From Burkholderiales bacterium (GTDB taxonomy: Bacteria > Pseudomonadota > Gammaproteobacteria > Burkholderiales > SG8-41): a stretch of 64,000 nt of DNA. How positions within the stretch are numbered: position 1 is the stretch's first letter; each line of letters starts with the position of its first letter. Shown here one piece after another: positions 43,172-51,430 of this stretch. The stretch covers positions 62,001 through 126,000 of the forward strand of contig JALHRQ010000009.1 of assembly GCA_022841375.1 (NCBI GenBank), written 5' to 3'. The translations under genes and the position numbers were made by a program. The notes beneath the pieces are model-generated. The model was not told the origin of the DNA and ran no database searches. It worked only from the letters and a program-made list of their open reading frames with translations.

Positions 43172-44059
43172 TCAACGCAGTTTCATTGCTGAGCGGGCAT
43201 TTTTAATAAAAGAAAGTAGTAATGGAGAAGGATTTTTGTGTCTCCATGCAATGGCAATTTCAGTCATAGGTAATGGGCCGGTAATTTTCTTGAACAAAAC
43301 TCCACCACCGCTACCCCTCATTTGAACTGAGGAGGCAACAAGCGCAATGCCGGCGCCTGAACGGACTAAACCCAACAATGTTTCAGGGTGTCTCGCTTCC
43401 TGAACAATCCGAGGCCTGAAACCCGCCTTATAGCAGGCACTCATAATCTGGCTATACAGCACTGATGGTCCTGGCGAGAACATCACGAAAGGTTCTTCTG
43501 CAAGTTCTTTAAGCTGCAATTGCTTCTTTGAACTGAACTTCCCATTTTCTGGAACCGCGGCAACAAAGGGTTCGCGCAACAACACTTCAGTTTCAATTGT
43601 TGAATAAGAAACCGGTGGCCGCAAGATCCCGACATCAATCTCGCCGCTTACTAATGCCTGTGGAACTTGCGTGAGTTCCATTTCCTGAAGAATGAGACGA
43701 ACACCGGGACTTTGGGTCTGAAAGCGGTGAAGGATTTTGGGTAGTAAGGAATAAGTCGCGCCGATAAAGAAACCAACCGTGAGACGACCAATCTCGCCCC
43801 TTCCTGCGCGACGTGCGGCATTTGCAGCCTCATTGACCGAGGCCAGAATCCCTCTGACTTCATCCAGAAATACCTGCCCTGCAGGGGTCAAAGAAACTTG
43901 ACGCTTGGTGCGAAAAAGAAGTTTTACACCAAGCTCATGCTCCAGCTTTCCAAGCTGTCTGCTCAAAGGGGGTTGGGAGATATGCAGTCTTTTTGCCGCA
44001 TGACCAAAATGCAATTCTTCGGCAAGTACCGAGAAGTATCGAAGCGCTTTGATATCCAT
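43172..44059 (-). CDS. LysR-type transcriptional regulator (BenM/CatM-like)
   Basis: DNA-binding regulator of 295 aa. The N-terminal winged HTH (MDIKALRYFSVLAEELHFG, then AAKRLHISQPPLSRQ) is followed by a periplasmic-binding-protein-like effector domain (about 90-290). Sequence style is that of the BenM/CatM branch. The ATG at 44059 is chosen; a longer frame would cross the operator. It is divergent from the Bug gene at 44151, with an ATAC-N7-GTAT palindrome between them, and probably controls the 44.1-52.9 kb unit. Confidence 0.88.
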   Translation of the reverse strand: MDIKALRYFSVLAEELHFGHAAKRLHISQPPLSRQLGKLEHELGVKLLFRTKRQVSLTPAGQVFLDEVRGILASVNEAANAARRAGRGEIGRLTVGFFIGATYSLLPKILHRFQTQSPGVRLILQEMELTQVPQALVSGEIDVGILRPPVSYSTIETEVLLREPFVAAVPENGKFSSKKQLQLKELAEEPFVMFSPGPSVLYSQIMSACYKAGFRPRIVQEARHPETLLGLVRSGAGIALVASSVQMRGSGGGVLFKKITGPLPMTEIAIAWRHKNPSPLLLSFIKNARSAMKLR

Positions 44060-44062
44060 GAT

Positions 44063-44081
44063 TAATACAATAAAAGTATTA
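44063..44081. promoter_or_regulatory. LysR-type operator palindrome ATAC-N7-GTAT
   Basis: TAATAC (44063-44068), seven bases, GTATTA (44076-44081): a perfect 6+6 palindrome that contains ATAC-N7-GTAT, the consensus known for BenM and CatM. It lies 4 nt upstream of the regulator's own start and 70 nt before the divergent Bug gene, fitting autorepression plus activation. Confidence 0.7.
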
Positions 44082-44150
44082 TTGATAGTTAAATTATATA
44101 TTGGACAGTAATTTGGTCCTCCCATAATTTGCAAAAAGGAGGAGCTTGAG

Positions 44151-45119
44151 GTGCGCAGATTATTGGCGATGATGATGTTTTGCGCCTGTTCTTATGCTGT
44201 GGCGCAGCAAACAACTGCAAACTACCCTTCGCGGCCCATAAGGATGGTCTCCCCCTTCGCGCCTGGTGGGGCTACGGAGCCACTTGCTCGCATGATCAAT
44301 CAAGGGCTTACGGAGAAATGGGGGCAACCGGTCATACTGGATTTTCGTCCTGGTGCGGGAACAATGATCGGAACGAATATTGTTCGTGCAGCGGCACCTG
44401 ACGGTTACACCATACTTATCGTCGCCGCATCATTCTCTATAAATCCGAGTCTATACAAAGATGTGAAGTACGAGCCTGTAAGAGATTTCGTACCATTAAC
44501 GATGCAGGTCGAATTTCCATTTTTGTTGACTGTGCATCCCAACAGTCCAGCTGTTAATGTTCAGCAACTCATATCCCAAGCAAAAGCACAACCGGGACGC
44601 CTTACCTTCTCATCCAGCGGGATTGGAAACACAAACCACCTTGCTGGGGAACTTCTCAAGAATATGGCTGGAATAAGCCTCACCCATGTCCCCTACAAAG
44701 GTGGTGGGCCAGCACTGACGGCTGTATTGGGCGGGGAAGTATCGATGCTGTTTACAACGGTTCTTTCATCTTTGCCATTTGTGCAATCCGGGAGATTGAG
44801 GGCGCTCGCAATCAGCAGTTCTGAGCGATCCAGACACCTGCCTAACGTTCCTACAATCACTGAGGCTGCAGCGTTGCCCGGATTTTATGTCAAAGGTTGG
44901 TACGCACTTGTTGTGCACTCTGAAACCGCGCCTCAGATAGTTACAAAGCTCAATCAGGAGATTGTTGCCATCCTGAATAAAGAATCGGTAAAGCAAAAGA
45001 TTATAGATTCGGGTGTCGAGCCATGGCCAACTTCCCCCGAGGTTGCGCGCAAATTCATCGGTGCTGAGTCGATTCGATGGAGAAAAGTTATTGCTCAGTT
45101 GGGTATCAAGCCCGAATAA
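44151..45119 (+). CDS. Bug-family tripartite tricarboxylate receptor
   Basis: Exported substrate-binding protein of 322 aa with a signal peptide (about 1-18, ending AVAQ). Marks of the Bug/TctC fold are YPSRPIRMVSPFAPGGATEPLAR, split here as YPSRPIR and FAPGGATE, then RPGAGTMIG, PDGYT, and HVPYKGGGPALT. It captures a carboxylate in the periplasm. GTG start with AAGGAGGAG upstream. First gene of unit 1; no permease follows directly, but TctB/TctA lie at 50.9-52.9 kb. Confidence 0.9.
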   Translation: MRRLLAMMMFCACSYAVAQQTTANYPSRPIRMVSPFAPGGATEPLARMINQGLTEKWGQPVILDFRPGAGTMIGTNIVRAAAPDGYTILIVAASFSINPSLYKDVKYEPVRDFVPLTMQVEFPFLLTVHPNSPAVNVQQLISQAKAQPGRLTFSSSGIGNTNHLAGELLKNMAGISLTHVPYKGGGPALTAVLGGEVSMLFTTVLSSLPFVQSGRLRALAISSSERSRHLPNVPTITEAAALPGFYVKGWYALVVHSETAPQIVTKLNQEIVAILNKESVKQKIIDSGVEPWPTSPEVARKFIGAESIRWRKVIAQLGIKPE

Positions 45120-45147
45120 GTGAGTTCGTTCAGGAGAGGAATTTAGA

Positions 45148-45585
45148 ATGACTAATGAAAAATCAGGAAACCCGATATGGGATAGCGTAAAAATCGGCGA
45201 CCGTTTTGAAACTTACGAATATGTCATCACTCAAGAAATGCTTGATGAATACAGAGACATTGTCGACAACCCGAACGCAGCATACCCAACAGTAGCGGGG
45301 CGCCACTCCCTTCGGGCGTGGACTAACTTTTATGGGCCCGCAAAGTTGATGAATGTCGGCGCTGAAAGCGAATATTTCAATCCAGTTATTCCTGGAAAGC
45401 GAATACGTGTAGAAGCACAAGTAACGGATAAATACATAAGAAGAGAAAAGCCATACATCATCGTTGATTCGATTGCGATGGACGAGGACGGGCGCCTAAT
45501 TGAAAAAAGTAGATTAATTGGCATGGCCGCTAAACAAGAAAAACCTCTTTTTGCCGAAGTATCTGGTAAGTGGGAGAACAAATGA
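45148..45585 (+). CDS. MaoC-type hot-dog protein, HadA-like (copy 1)
   Basis: Protein of 145 aa with one hot-dog domain resembling the FAS1-like dehydratase half (mycobacterial HadA class). Features are AAYPTVAGRH where the catalytic loop would be, DKYIRREKPY, and DEDGRLIEKSRLIG. It lacks the hydratase His/Asp motif, so it is probably the non-catalytic subunit of a heterodimeric (R)-specific enoyl-CoA hydratase with the next gene. ATGA overlap joins them. Closely related to 47709-48146. Confidence 0.75.
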   Translation: MTNEKSGNPIWDSVKIGDRFETYEYVITQEMLDEYRDIVDNPNAAYPTVAGRHSLRAWTNFYGPAKLMNVGAESEYFNPVIPGKRIRVEAQVTDKYIRREKPYIIVDSIAMDEDGRLIEKSRLIGMAAKQEKPLFAEVSGKWENK

Positions 45586-45983
45586 AAATCGGTGATGAAC
45601 TAATTGGCAAAACTTTCAAAGTAACAGAGGAAAAGTTGGTTGCATTTGAGCGCGTAATTTGGCACCGCGTTGCCAATGTGCATAGCGACAAAGAGGTCGC
45701 CAAGAAAGTCGGGATGTCGAAGACAATCGCCTCCGGGCAAAACCAACTGGCGTTTTTGCATCATTTGATGGAAAGCAATTTTGGTGATGGCTGGGTTCGT
45801 GGCGGGAAAATCGCCGCGCGGTGGGTCTGTCCTGTTTACATTGGCGATGAAATTACTCCATGCGCCAAGGTTAAAAATTTATCTGAACTTGACGGCAAGA
45901 GGGTCGCAGAGATGGAAATATGGTGCACCAATCAAGGGGGCGTCAAAACTGCTCTTGGTATGGCACAGGCGTACATTCAATGA
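45582..45983 (+). CDS. MaoC-type hot-dog protein, HadB-like (copy 1)
   Basis: Protein of 133 aa, single hot-dog domain. NVHSDKEVAKKVGMSKTIASGQ resembles the (R)-hydratase signature D-x-N-P-x-H-x-D; the His and following Asp are kept, but the Asp five residues before the His is Arg. NFGDGWVRGGKIAARWVCPVY follows the usual fold (motif ends NFGD and PVY). Probable catalytic partner of the upstream gene, with altered chemistry or substrate. Related to 48134-48595. The stop overlaps the CoA-transferase start. Confidence 0.75.
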   Translation: MKIGDELIGKTFKVTEEKLVAFERVIWHRVANVHSDKEVAKKVGMSKTIASGQNQLAFLHHLMESNFGDGWVRGGKIAARWVCPVYIGDEITPCAKVKNLSELDGKRVAEMEIWCTNQGGVKTALGMAQAYIQ

Positions 45984-47257
45984 AGACAAACGAAAATTCT
46001 GATTCGATGTCTGCGGGCCGCCTTCCGCTGTCGGGGATGCGTGTTATTGAGTTGACCCACGCGTGGGCGGGTCCTCTTTGCGGGATGATGCTTGCGGACA
46101 TGGGAGCTGAAGTGATCAAGGTTGAGTCTCCGGCTCAGAAAACGGAAGCCCGGGGGGGGTCCCCCTATACCGGCGGGGAAAGCGTCATTTTCATGATGAC
46201 GCATCGAAATAAAAAAAGCGTCACGCTTGACGTCAAATCACCACGGGGTAAGGAAATATTCTTTGATTTGGTGCGAACCGCCGATGCCCTTATTCAGAAT
46301 ATGCGTCCGGGCGCATTAAAAAAAATGGGGCTTTCGTACGAAGATCTAAAAAAGATTAATCCCCGACTAATTTATACCTCTGTTTCTGGATATGGCCGAA
46401 CAGGCCCTGATGCAAACCGTGCTGGTGTTGATCAGGTGGCAATTGCTGCAACCGGACTCGCCGCAACCACTATGGGTGATTCAGTTGATACGCCCGTAGC
46501 ACTTGGCACGCCGGTATGCGATTACATGGCAGCTATGTGGGCGTGTCAGGGAACACTATGTGCCTACATCGCTCGGGGTGCTACTGGTGAAGGGCAAAAA
46601 GTTGATGCTTCCTTACTGGAAGCCGGTTTGTCGCTGATGATTGGACCGATAGCAATGCACTTTCATAACCCGTCATATACGGGTTATCAAACCTGGATCA
46701 ATGGCCCGTCTGAATTTATCTTGGCAGGTGATAACCGATATGTATCGGTTTTCGCCAGTTATCCAGCGTTGTGGGACAGATTTATTGAGGCCATCCAGGT
46801 TCCCGAATTGACGGACGAACCAAAATTCAAATCAAGGGATGGGCGCACAAAGAATGTCAAAGAGCTGCGAGCTGTTCTTCGGAAGATATTTTCCGAGAAG
46901 CCGGCCACTCACTGGGTGAAGTTACTCAGCGAAGCTGGGGTGCCAGTCTCACTCGTAAATACGATCGGGGAGGCCATCGATAATCCTCAGGTTAATGCCC
47001 TTGGTATGCTCAAAGAACAAAATCATCCCACTGCTGGCCCAATTCATGTCCTGGGAGTTCCGGTGACCCTATCTGAAACGCCGGGAACTATCAGAACTCC
47101 GGCACCTTTGCTTGGTGAGCATACATTTGAAGTTTTGTCGTCAGTAGGGTTAAAGGATTCTGAGTTGCAGGATCTGATAAAGCAGCGAGTGATCAGCACC
47201 GCTCAGATGCCCGAAGCGATGACAAACGCAGATCAATTAAAAGGAAAGGTGGCTTAG
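45980..47257 (+). CDS. Class III (CaiB/BaiF) CoA-transferase, copy 1
   Basis: Enzyme of 425 aa in the family that moves CoA between carboxylic acids through an aspartyl-CoA thioester. RVIELTHAWAGPLCGMMLADMGAEVIKVE spans the N-terminal fold (ends RVIELTH and VIKVE). The nucleophile Asp is in GQKVDASLLEAG. VFASYPALWDRFIEA and GVPVSLVNTIGE are in the small domain. Start chosen by ATGA overlap. It probably activates the imported acid. Closest relative in the window is 48617-49810. Confidence 0.9.
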   Translation: MKTNENSDSMSAGRLPLSGMRVIELTHAWAGPLCGMMLADMGAEVIKVESPAQKTEARGGSPYTGGESVIFMMTHRNKKSVTLDVKSPRGKEIFFDLVRTADALIQNMRPGALKKMGLSYEDLKKINPRLIYTSVSGYGRTGPDANRAGVDQVAIAATGLAATTMGDSVDTPVALGTPVCDYMAAMWACQGTLCAYIARGATGEGQKVDASLLEAGLSLMIGPIAMHFHNPSYTGYQTWINGPSEFILAGDNRYVSVFASYPALWDRFIEAIQVPELTDEPKFKSRDGRTKNVKELRAVLRKIFSEKPATHWVKLLSEAGVPVSLVNTIGEAIDNPQVNALGMLKEQNHPTAGPIHVLGVPVTLSETPGTIRTPAPLLGEHTFEVLSSVGLKDSELQDLIKQRVISTAQMPEAMTNADQLKGKVA

Positions 47258-47259
47258 AG

Positions 47260-47673
47260 ATGGGCCTTGATCGAATCAACATCGGATTGACTGGTGAGGT
47301 CAGTTGGAATGTGGACCGTAAATGGTGCACTCAGCGAGGGGATTACCATATCTTTTCAACTCCAAGCATGGTTCAACTTGCAGAAAAGGCTGCTATTGAA
47401 GCATTGCTCCCAGTCTTAGATGAAGGGCAAATTAGCGTTGGAACACGCGTGGATATACGCCATCTCGCGCCCACCCTTGAAGGGATGAAAGTAAGGGCGG
47501 TGGCAAATTTAATTGAGAAAGAGGACGCCCGCCTAAATTTTAAAGTGGAGATCTTCGACGATTTAGTAAAAGTTGGCGAAGCACATCATGAGAGATTTGT
47601 TTTGGATCTTGACCGTTATGTTCGCCGTCTTGAAAAGAAACGCGCTGAAGTGAAGGCGCTGGAGCAGAAGTAA
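47260..47673 (+). CDS. FlK-like hot-dog thioesterase
   Basis: Protein of 137 aa similar to the fluoroacetyl-CoA thioesterase family. Residues matching the FlK triad are visible: Thr in FSTPSM, Glu in QLAEKA and His in IRHLAP. The C-terminal helix is highly charged. It may hydrolyse a dead-end or product CoA thioester. It sits between the two (hot-dog pair plus CoA-transferase) modules. ATG 2 nt after the preceding stop. Confidence 0.75.
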   Translation: MGLDRINIGLTGEVSWNVDRKWCTQRGDYHIFSTPSMVQLAEKAAIEALLPVLDEGQISVGTRVDIRHLAPTLEGMKVRAVANLIEKEDARLNFKVEIFDDLVKVGEAHHERFVLDLDRYVRRLEKKRAEVKALEQK

Positions 47674-47708
47674 GTGCTATTAAAGAATTTGCTTTACTGG
47701 AGGAGTGC

Positions 47709-48146
47709 ATGAGTAACCCTGGGCAAGATAATTCGGTTTGGGAATCAATCAAAGTCGGGGAAGACCTCGGTTCCCTGACCTATTTGTTTACCGAGGAGAT
47801 GGTTGCGGACTATAGGCGAGTTGTTAATAACCCGAGAGCAGCATATCCCACCGTTGCAGGGAGACATCCTGCGCGACTTTTCTACAGAAAGTATGCAAGC
47901 GTAATGCGGGTGCCCAATATGGGCCAAGAGTCTCAGTACCATAACCCTCCATTACCTGGTAAGTCGATTACCATTTCGGCGCATATCGCAGATAAATATA
48001 TCCGCCGTGAAAAAACATATTTGGTTATTGAGGCAAAAGCGACGGATGAAGATGGTCGCTTGATAGAGGTGAGCCGATTGATCGGTCTTGCAAGGCCTGT
48101 TGGCCAACCTGCCCTGGCGGAGGTTACAAAAAAATGGAGCAATTGA
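47709..48146 (+). CDS. MaoC-type hot-dog protein, HadA-like (copy 2)
   Basis: Protein of 145 aa, same length and layout as 45148-45585, sharing AAYPTVAGRH, DKYIRREK and DEDGRLIE. Strong ribosome site GGAGGAG before the ATG. The pairing with the next gene and the overlap with it repeat the copy 1 arrangement. Sequence divergence between copies suggests different substrates or an old duplication. Confidence 0.75.
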   Translation: MSNPGQDNSVWESIKVGEDLGSLTYLFTEEMVADYRRVVNNPRAAYPTVAGRHPARLFYRKYASVMRVPNMGQESQYHNPPLPGKSITISAHIADKYIRREKTYLVIEAKATDEDGRLIEVSRLIGLARPVGQPALAEVTKKWSN

Positions 48147-48595
48147 ATTCAGGGGGGAAGAAGGAAAAGCGCCTCTTGAAGCTCGGTGATCAGCTCCATC
48201 CGATTACCCAGCCTGTTCTTCTTGAAAACATGATCGAATTCGAGAAGATTGTTTGGGATCGAGGAGTTAACTCTCATACCGACACTGACGCCGCGAAGAA
48301 GGATGGGTTATCTAAACCGCTCGCTTCTGGTCAGAATCAAATGGCATTTGTTCACGAGCTCCTTGAAAAAAACTTTGGGGATGCTTGGGTTTATGGCGGA
48401 CGAATTTCAATTCGTTACATTCATCCGGTATATGCGGGTGACAAAATCACAGCCCGAGGGGCTGTTACGGAAATCTCGGATATAAACGGCAAGACGACAC
48501 TCACTTTGATGATTTGGTGTGAGAACCAAGATGAGATTAAAACGGCCGCTGGTACTGCATTTGTTGGCCAGCCAGAAGTTTCATGCAGCTGGTAG
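48134..48595 (+). CDS. MaoC-type hot-dog protein, HadB-like (copy 2)
   Basis: Protein of 153 aa. The N terminus is extended by a basic stretch (GGKKEKRLLK) compared with copy 1. The signature NSHTDTDAAKKDGLSKPLASGQ keeps His and Asp; Arg again precedes where the hydratase Asp is expected, with Asp one residue earlier. NFGDAWVYGGR and HPVYAGDKI match the hot-dog fold. Overlaps copy 2 HadA-like end by 13 nt. Confidence 0.74.
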   Translation: MEQLNSGGKKEKRLLKLGDQLHPITQPVLLENMIEFEKIVWDRGVNSHTDTDAAKKDGLSKPLASGQNQMAFVHELLEKNFGDAWVYGGRISIRYIHPVYAGDKITARGAVTEISDINGKTTLTLMIWCENQDEIKTAAGTAFVGQPEVSCSW

Positions 48596-48616
48596 TACTG
48601 GAACAGGACACAGATC

Positions 48617-49810
48617 ATGAAAAATGCAGGGCCTCTGGAGGGTGTTCGTGTCATTGAGTTGACTCACGCATGGGCTGGGCCATTCTGCGGGATGATGCTG
48701 GGTGACATGGGCGCTGAAGTTATTAAGATTGAAAGCCCGAGACAAAAGACCGAAGCCCGTGGTGGTTATCCCTATGTCGCGGGTGAAAGCGTCATTTTCA
48801 TGATGATTCACCGTAACAAGAAAAGTCTTACCTTGGACTTAAAGCAACCACAAGGAAAGAAGGTGTTTCTCGATCTTGTTCGTTCGGCTGATGTGTTGAT
48901 CCAGAACTTCAGACCGGGATTAATGGAGAAACTGGGCTTGGGCTATGCTGAACTAAAGGAAATAAATCCCGCACTCGTGTATGCGAGTCTGTCGGGATAT
49001 GGGAAATCAGGGCCTAAGGCTAACCACCCAGGCGTAAACATGATTGCCTTGGCGGAAAGTGGACTGGCATCCACGACAATTCATGATGATCAACCGCCAG
49101 TTCCTCTTGGATACGCGCTTTGTGACATCGTGGCTGGAATGTGGGCCAGTCATGGAATACTTTCCGCTTATATCCGTCGTCTTAAAACCGGTATGGGGCA
49201 AGAGGTGGATACCTCCTTGCTGGAGGCTGGAATTTCACTAATGGTTAGCCCGGTGGCCCAGCACTACCACGTACCAGGAAACTGGGTTGCGCAAACCGGA
49301 CGAAATGACAACAACGCCCCGTCCGGATTTTTCCTCTGTTCGGACAATACTTATTTGACTGTGTTCGCCAGCTACCCAGCACTCTGGGATCGTTTCATTG
49401 AAACGATGGATCTGCAACATTTGAATACGGATCCGCGTTTTTCGACACGCGATCAGCGTACGGTCAATGCCGGCGCTTTACATGAACTGTTAGCGAATAT
49501 ATATCGAACAAATACCACTGATCACTGGGTCAAAGTATTAGTCGATGCGGGTATCCCTGCTGCACCCGTAAATACTGTTGGACGGATGATTGATGACGCC
49601 CAGGTAATCGCACGTCAGATGATTGTGGAGCAAGCGCATCCAAAAGCAGGCCCCGTTCATGTCGTTGGCGTTCCTGTAAAGCTTTCCGACACGCCCGGTG
49701 GGGTCCACACCCCGGCACCCCTGCTCGGGGAGCACAATGAAGAAATATTAAAAGGTTTAGGTTACGGCTCTGAAATTGAGGATTTGAAAAAAAATGGCGT
49801 TATTAATTAA
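48617..49810 (+). CDS. Class III (CaiB/BaiF) CoA-transferase, copy 2
   Basis: Enzyme of 397 aa. RVIELTHAWAGPFCGMML at the N terminus and the nucleophile Asp in GQEVDTSLLEAG match copy 1, as does VFASYPALWDRFIE, identical over 14 residues. It ends the second module. Differences lie mostly in the substrate-facing loops, so donor or acceptor preference may differ. Confidence 0.9.
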   Translation: MKNAGPLEGVRVIELTHAWAGPFCGMMLGDMGAEVIKIESPRQKTEARGGYPYVAGESVIFMMIHRNKKSLTLDLKQPQGKKVFLDLVRSADVLIQNFRPGLMEKLGLGYAELKEINPALVYASLSGYGKSGPKANHPGVNMIALAESGLASTTIHDDQPPVPLGYALCDIVAGMWASHGILSAYIRRLKTGMGQEVDTSLLEAGISLMVSPVAQHYHVPGNWVAQTGRNDNNAPSGFFLCSDNTYLTVFASYPALWDRFIETMDLQHLNTDPRFSTRDQRTVNAGALHELLANIYRTNTTDHWVKVLVDAGIPAAPVNTVGRMIDDAQVIARQMIVEQAHPKAGPVHVVGVPVKLSDTPGGVHTPAPLLGEHNEEILKGLGYGSEIEDLKKNGVIN

Positions 49811-49877
49811 GGCTGAGGGAGTAAAGATACTTTTTAACTTTAAAACTGATTGAGTCTTAACGGAGATGGAGGAGATT

Positions 49878-50894
49878 ATGAAAACGATAAATAAAGCAGT
49901 TGCAACATCCCAGTTTAGTTTCTGCAAAATGTTTTTTAGTGCGGCAGCAAGCATCCTGCTGATCGCCGGATTTAACCAAACTTGGGCACAGGACGCCTAC
50001 CCTACAAAAGATATCCAGTTGATCATCCCGTTTGCCCCGGGGGGTGGCGTTGACCAGTTCGGACGAACAGTGGCCCGAGTTCTTAATGATGAAAAGATCG
50101 TCAATAAGCCGATTCAAGTTGCGAACAAACCCGGGGCTGGTGGTGCCAATGGAATGGCTGAAATGGTCAAGAGGAAAGGCGACCCCAACCTGTTGTTGGG
50201 TATCGCGACCCATGCTGTGGTGACCCCTTTGATGTTGGGTACTCCACATTCATACAAGAACATGACTCCTATTGCCAAGATATTCTCTGAATATGTTTTA
50301 CTTGTTGTCAGAACAGAATCCCCGATCAAGACACTTAAGGATCTCGAAGCGCTCATCCGCAAGGATGTTTCCAAAGTAAAGATTGGCGGTGCTTCAATTG
50401 GCAGTTCTGATCACATAACAATTGCGAAATTCGTTCGTGCGGTTGGAGCTGACGCATCAAAAATGACCTTCCTTGCCTATTCTGGTGGCGAGTCCAATGC
50501 CGCCATTCTTGGTGGGCATGTAGATGCTGGAATGGGTGGTCTTGATCTAATCGACCTTGTAACAGCTGGAAAAATGCGGGTTCTGGCGATCAGTTCCGCA
50601 CAAAGGCTTGGGGGTGATTTCAAAGCAATACCTACCTTTGTTGAGCAAGGTTACGATGTGACTCATTCAACGTGGCGCGGTATCTTTGGCCCTCCTGAGA
50701 TGCCCGCACCCGTGGTTCAGTTTTGGCGCGATTCATTGGCAAAAATGGTAAAAACCAATGCATGGAAAGCCGAGCTCACTAAAAATCAATGGGTAGATAC
50801 TTTTGAGTCCTCGGATGCATTTCTTGCCTCACTTAACAAAGACCAAGAGTCCTACAGCGTCTTGCTACAGCAACTGGGTCTTGTGAAAAAATGA
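49878..50894 (+). CDS. TctC/Bug receptor of the TctABC transporter
   Basis: Exported solute-binding protein of 338 aa with a signal peptide ending near TWAQ (about residue 36). YPTKDIQLIIPFAPGGGVDQFGR marks the Bug fold (ends YPTKDI and FAPGGG). ATG at 49878 follows GGAGGAG. It overlaps tctB (ATGA), so this is the dedicated receptor of the permease pair that follows. The ligand is unknown. Confidence 0.92.
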   Translation: MKTINKAVATSQFSFCKMFFSAAASILLIAGFNQTWAQDAYPTKDIQLIIPFAPGGGVDQFGRTVARVLNDEKIVNKPIQVANKPGAGGANGMAEMVKRKGDPNLLLGIATHAVVTPLMLGTPHSYKNMTPIAKIFSEYVLLVVRTESPIKTLKDLEALIRKDVSKVKIGGASIGSSDHITIAKFVRAVGADASKMTFLAYSGGESNAAILGGHVDAGMGGLDLIDLVTAGKMRVLAISSAQRLGGDFKAIPTFVEQGYDVTHSTWRGIFGPPEMPAPVVQFWRDSLAKMVKTNAWKAELTKNQWVDTFESSDAFLASLNKDQESYSVLLQQLGLVKK

Positions 50895-51421
50895 GCCAAC
50901 CTCGCCGTTCAGTGCTTAATGTGCTGAAGGGCACGTGGGGGGAGGCAGCATTTACAGTAATGCTGCCTCTTTTCGCTGGGCTTTATATTTGGCAGGCGAT
51001 GCAGGTGACTGAACCTCCCAGCAATATTTCTATTGGTCCCAGAACATTCCCGCTCTTGGTGGGCTGGGCGATGCTTGCAACATCCCTTCTTCTTTGCTGG
51101 AAACTCTTGGTAAAGATGCTTGGGGGGCAAGCGTCTCAGGATGCTTTTGTGCCTGCGGAGGATGAAGAAACCGCGATCCGAGATTGGCTGGCGGTAGCTG
51201 TTGTGGTCGGCGTGATTGCCTTTCTTTGTGCGGCCTTGGAGCCGATTGGCTTCGTCGTTTCGATATTTATATTTCTATCTGTACTTTCAAACTTTTTTTC
51301 ACCAAGGCGGTGGATTACAAATACAGCAATTTCGATGTTATTCAGCGTGTTCTTTTATTGGCTATTTACTCGCGTCCTTGAGATTCCACTGCCCAACGGT
51401 ATCCTAACCGGTTTATTTTAA
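50891..51421 (+). CDS. tctB: TctB small membrane subunit
   Basis: Protein of 176 aa with four predicted membrane helices (about 18-37, 47-68, 97-118 and 125-165). The GPRTFPLLVGWAM segment is typical of TctB. It associates with TctA to form the secondary carboxylate transporter. Overlaps the receptor gene and precedes tctA by 9 nt. Confidence 0.88.
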   Translation: MSQPRRSVLNVLKGTWGEAAFTVMLPLFAGLYIWQAMQVTEPPSNISIGPRTFPLLVGWAMLATSLLLCWKLLVKMLGGQASQDAFVPAEDEETAIRDWLAVAVVVGVIAFLCAALEPIGFVVSIFIFLSVLSNFFSPRRWITNTAISMLFSVFFYWLFTRVLEIPLPNGILTGLF

Positions 51422-51430
51422 GGGGCTTAT

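Noticed and set aside
42976-43206. 76-aa plus-strand frame at the island edge
   Set aside because: No ribosome site, crosses the end of the LysR gene and a poly-C run, and has no family resemblance.
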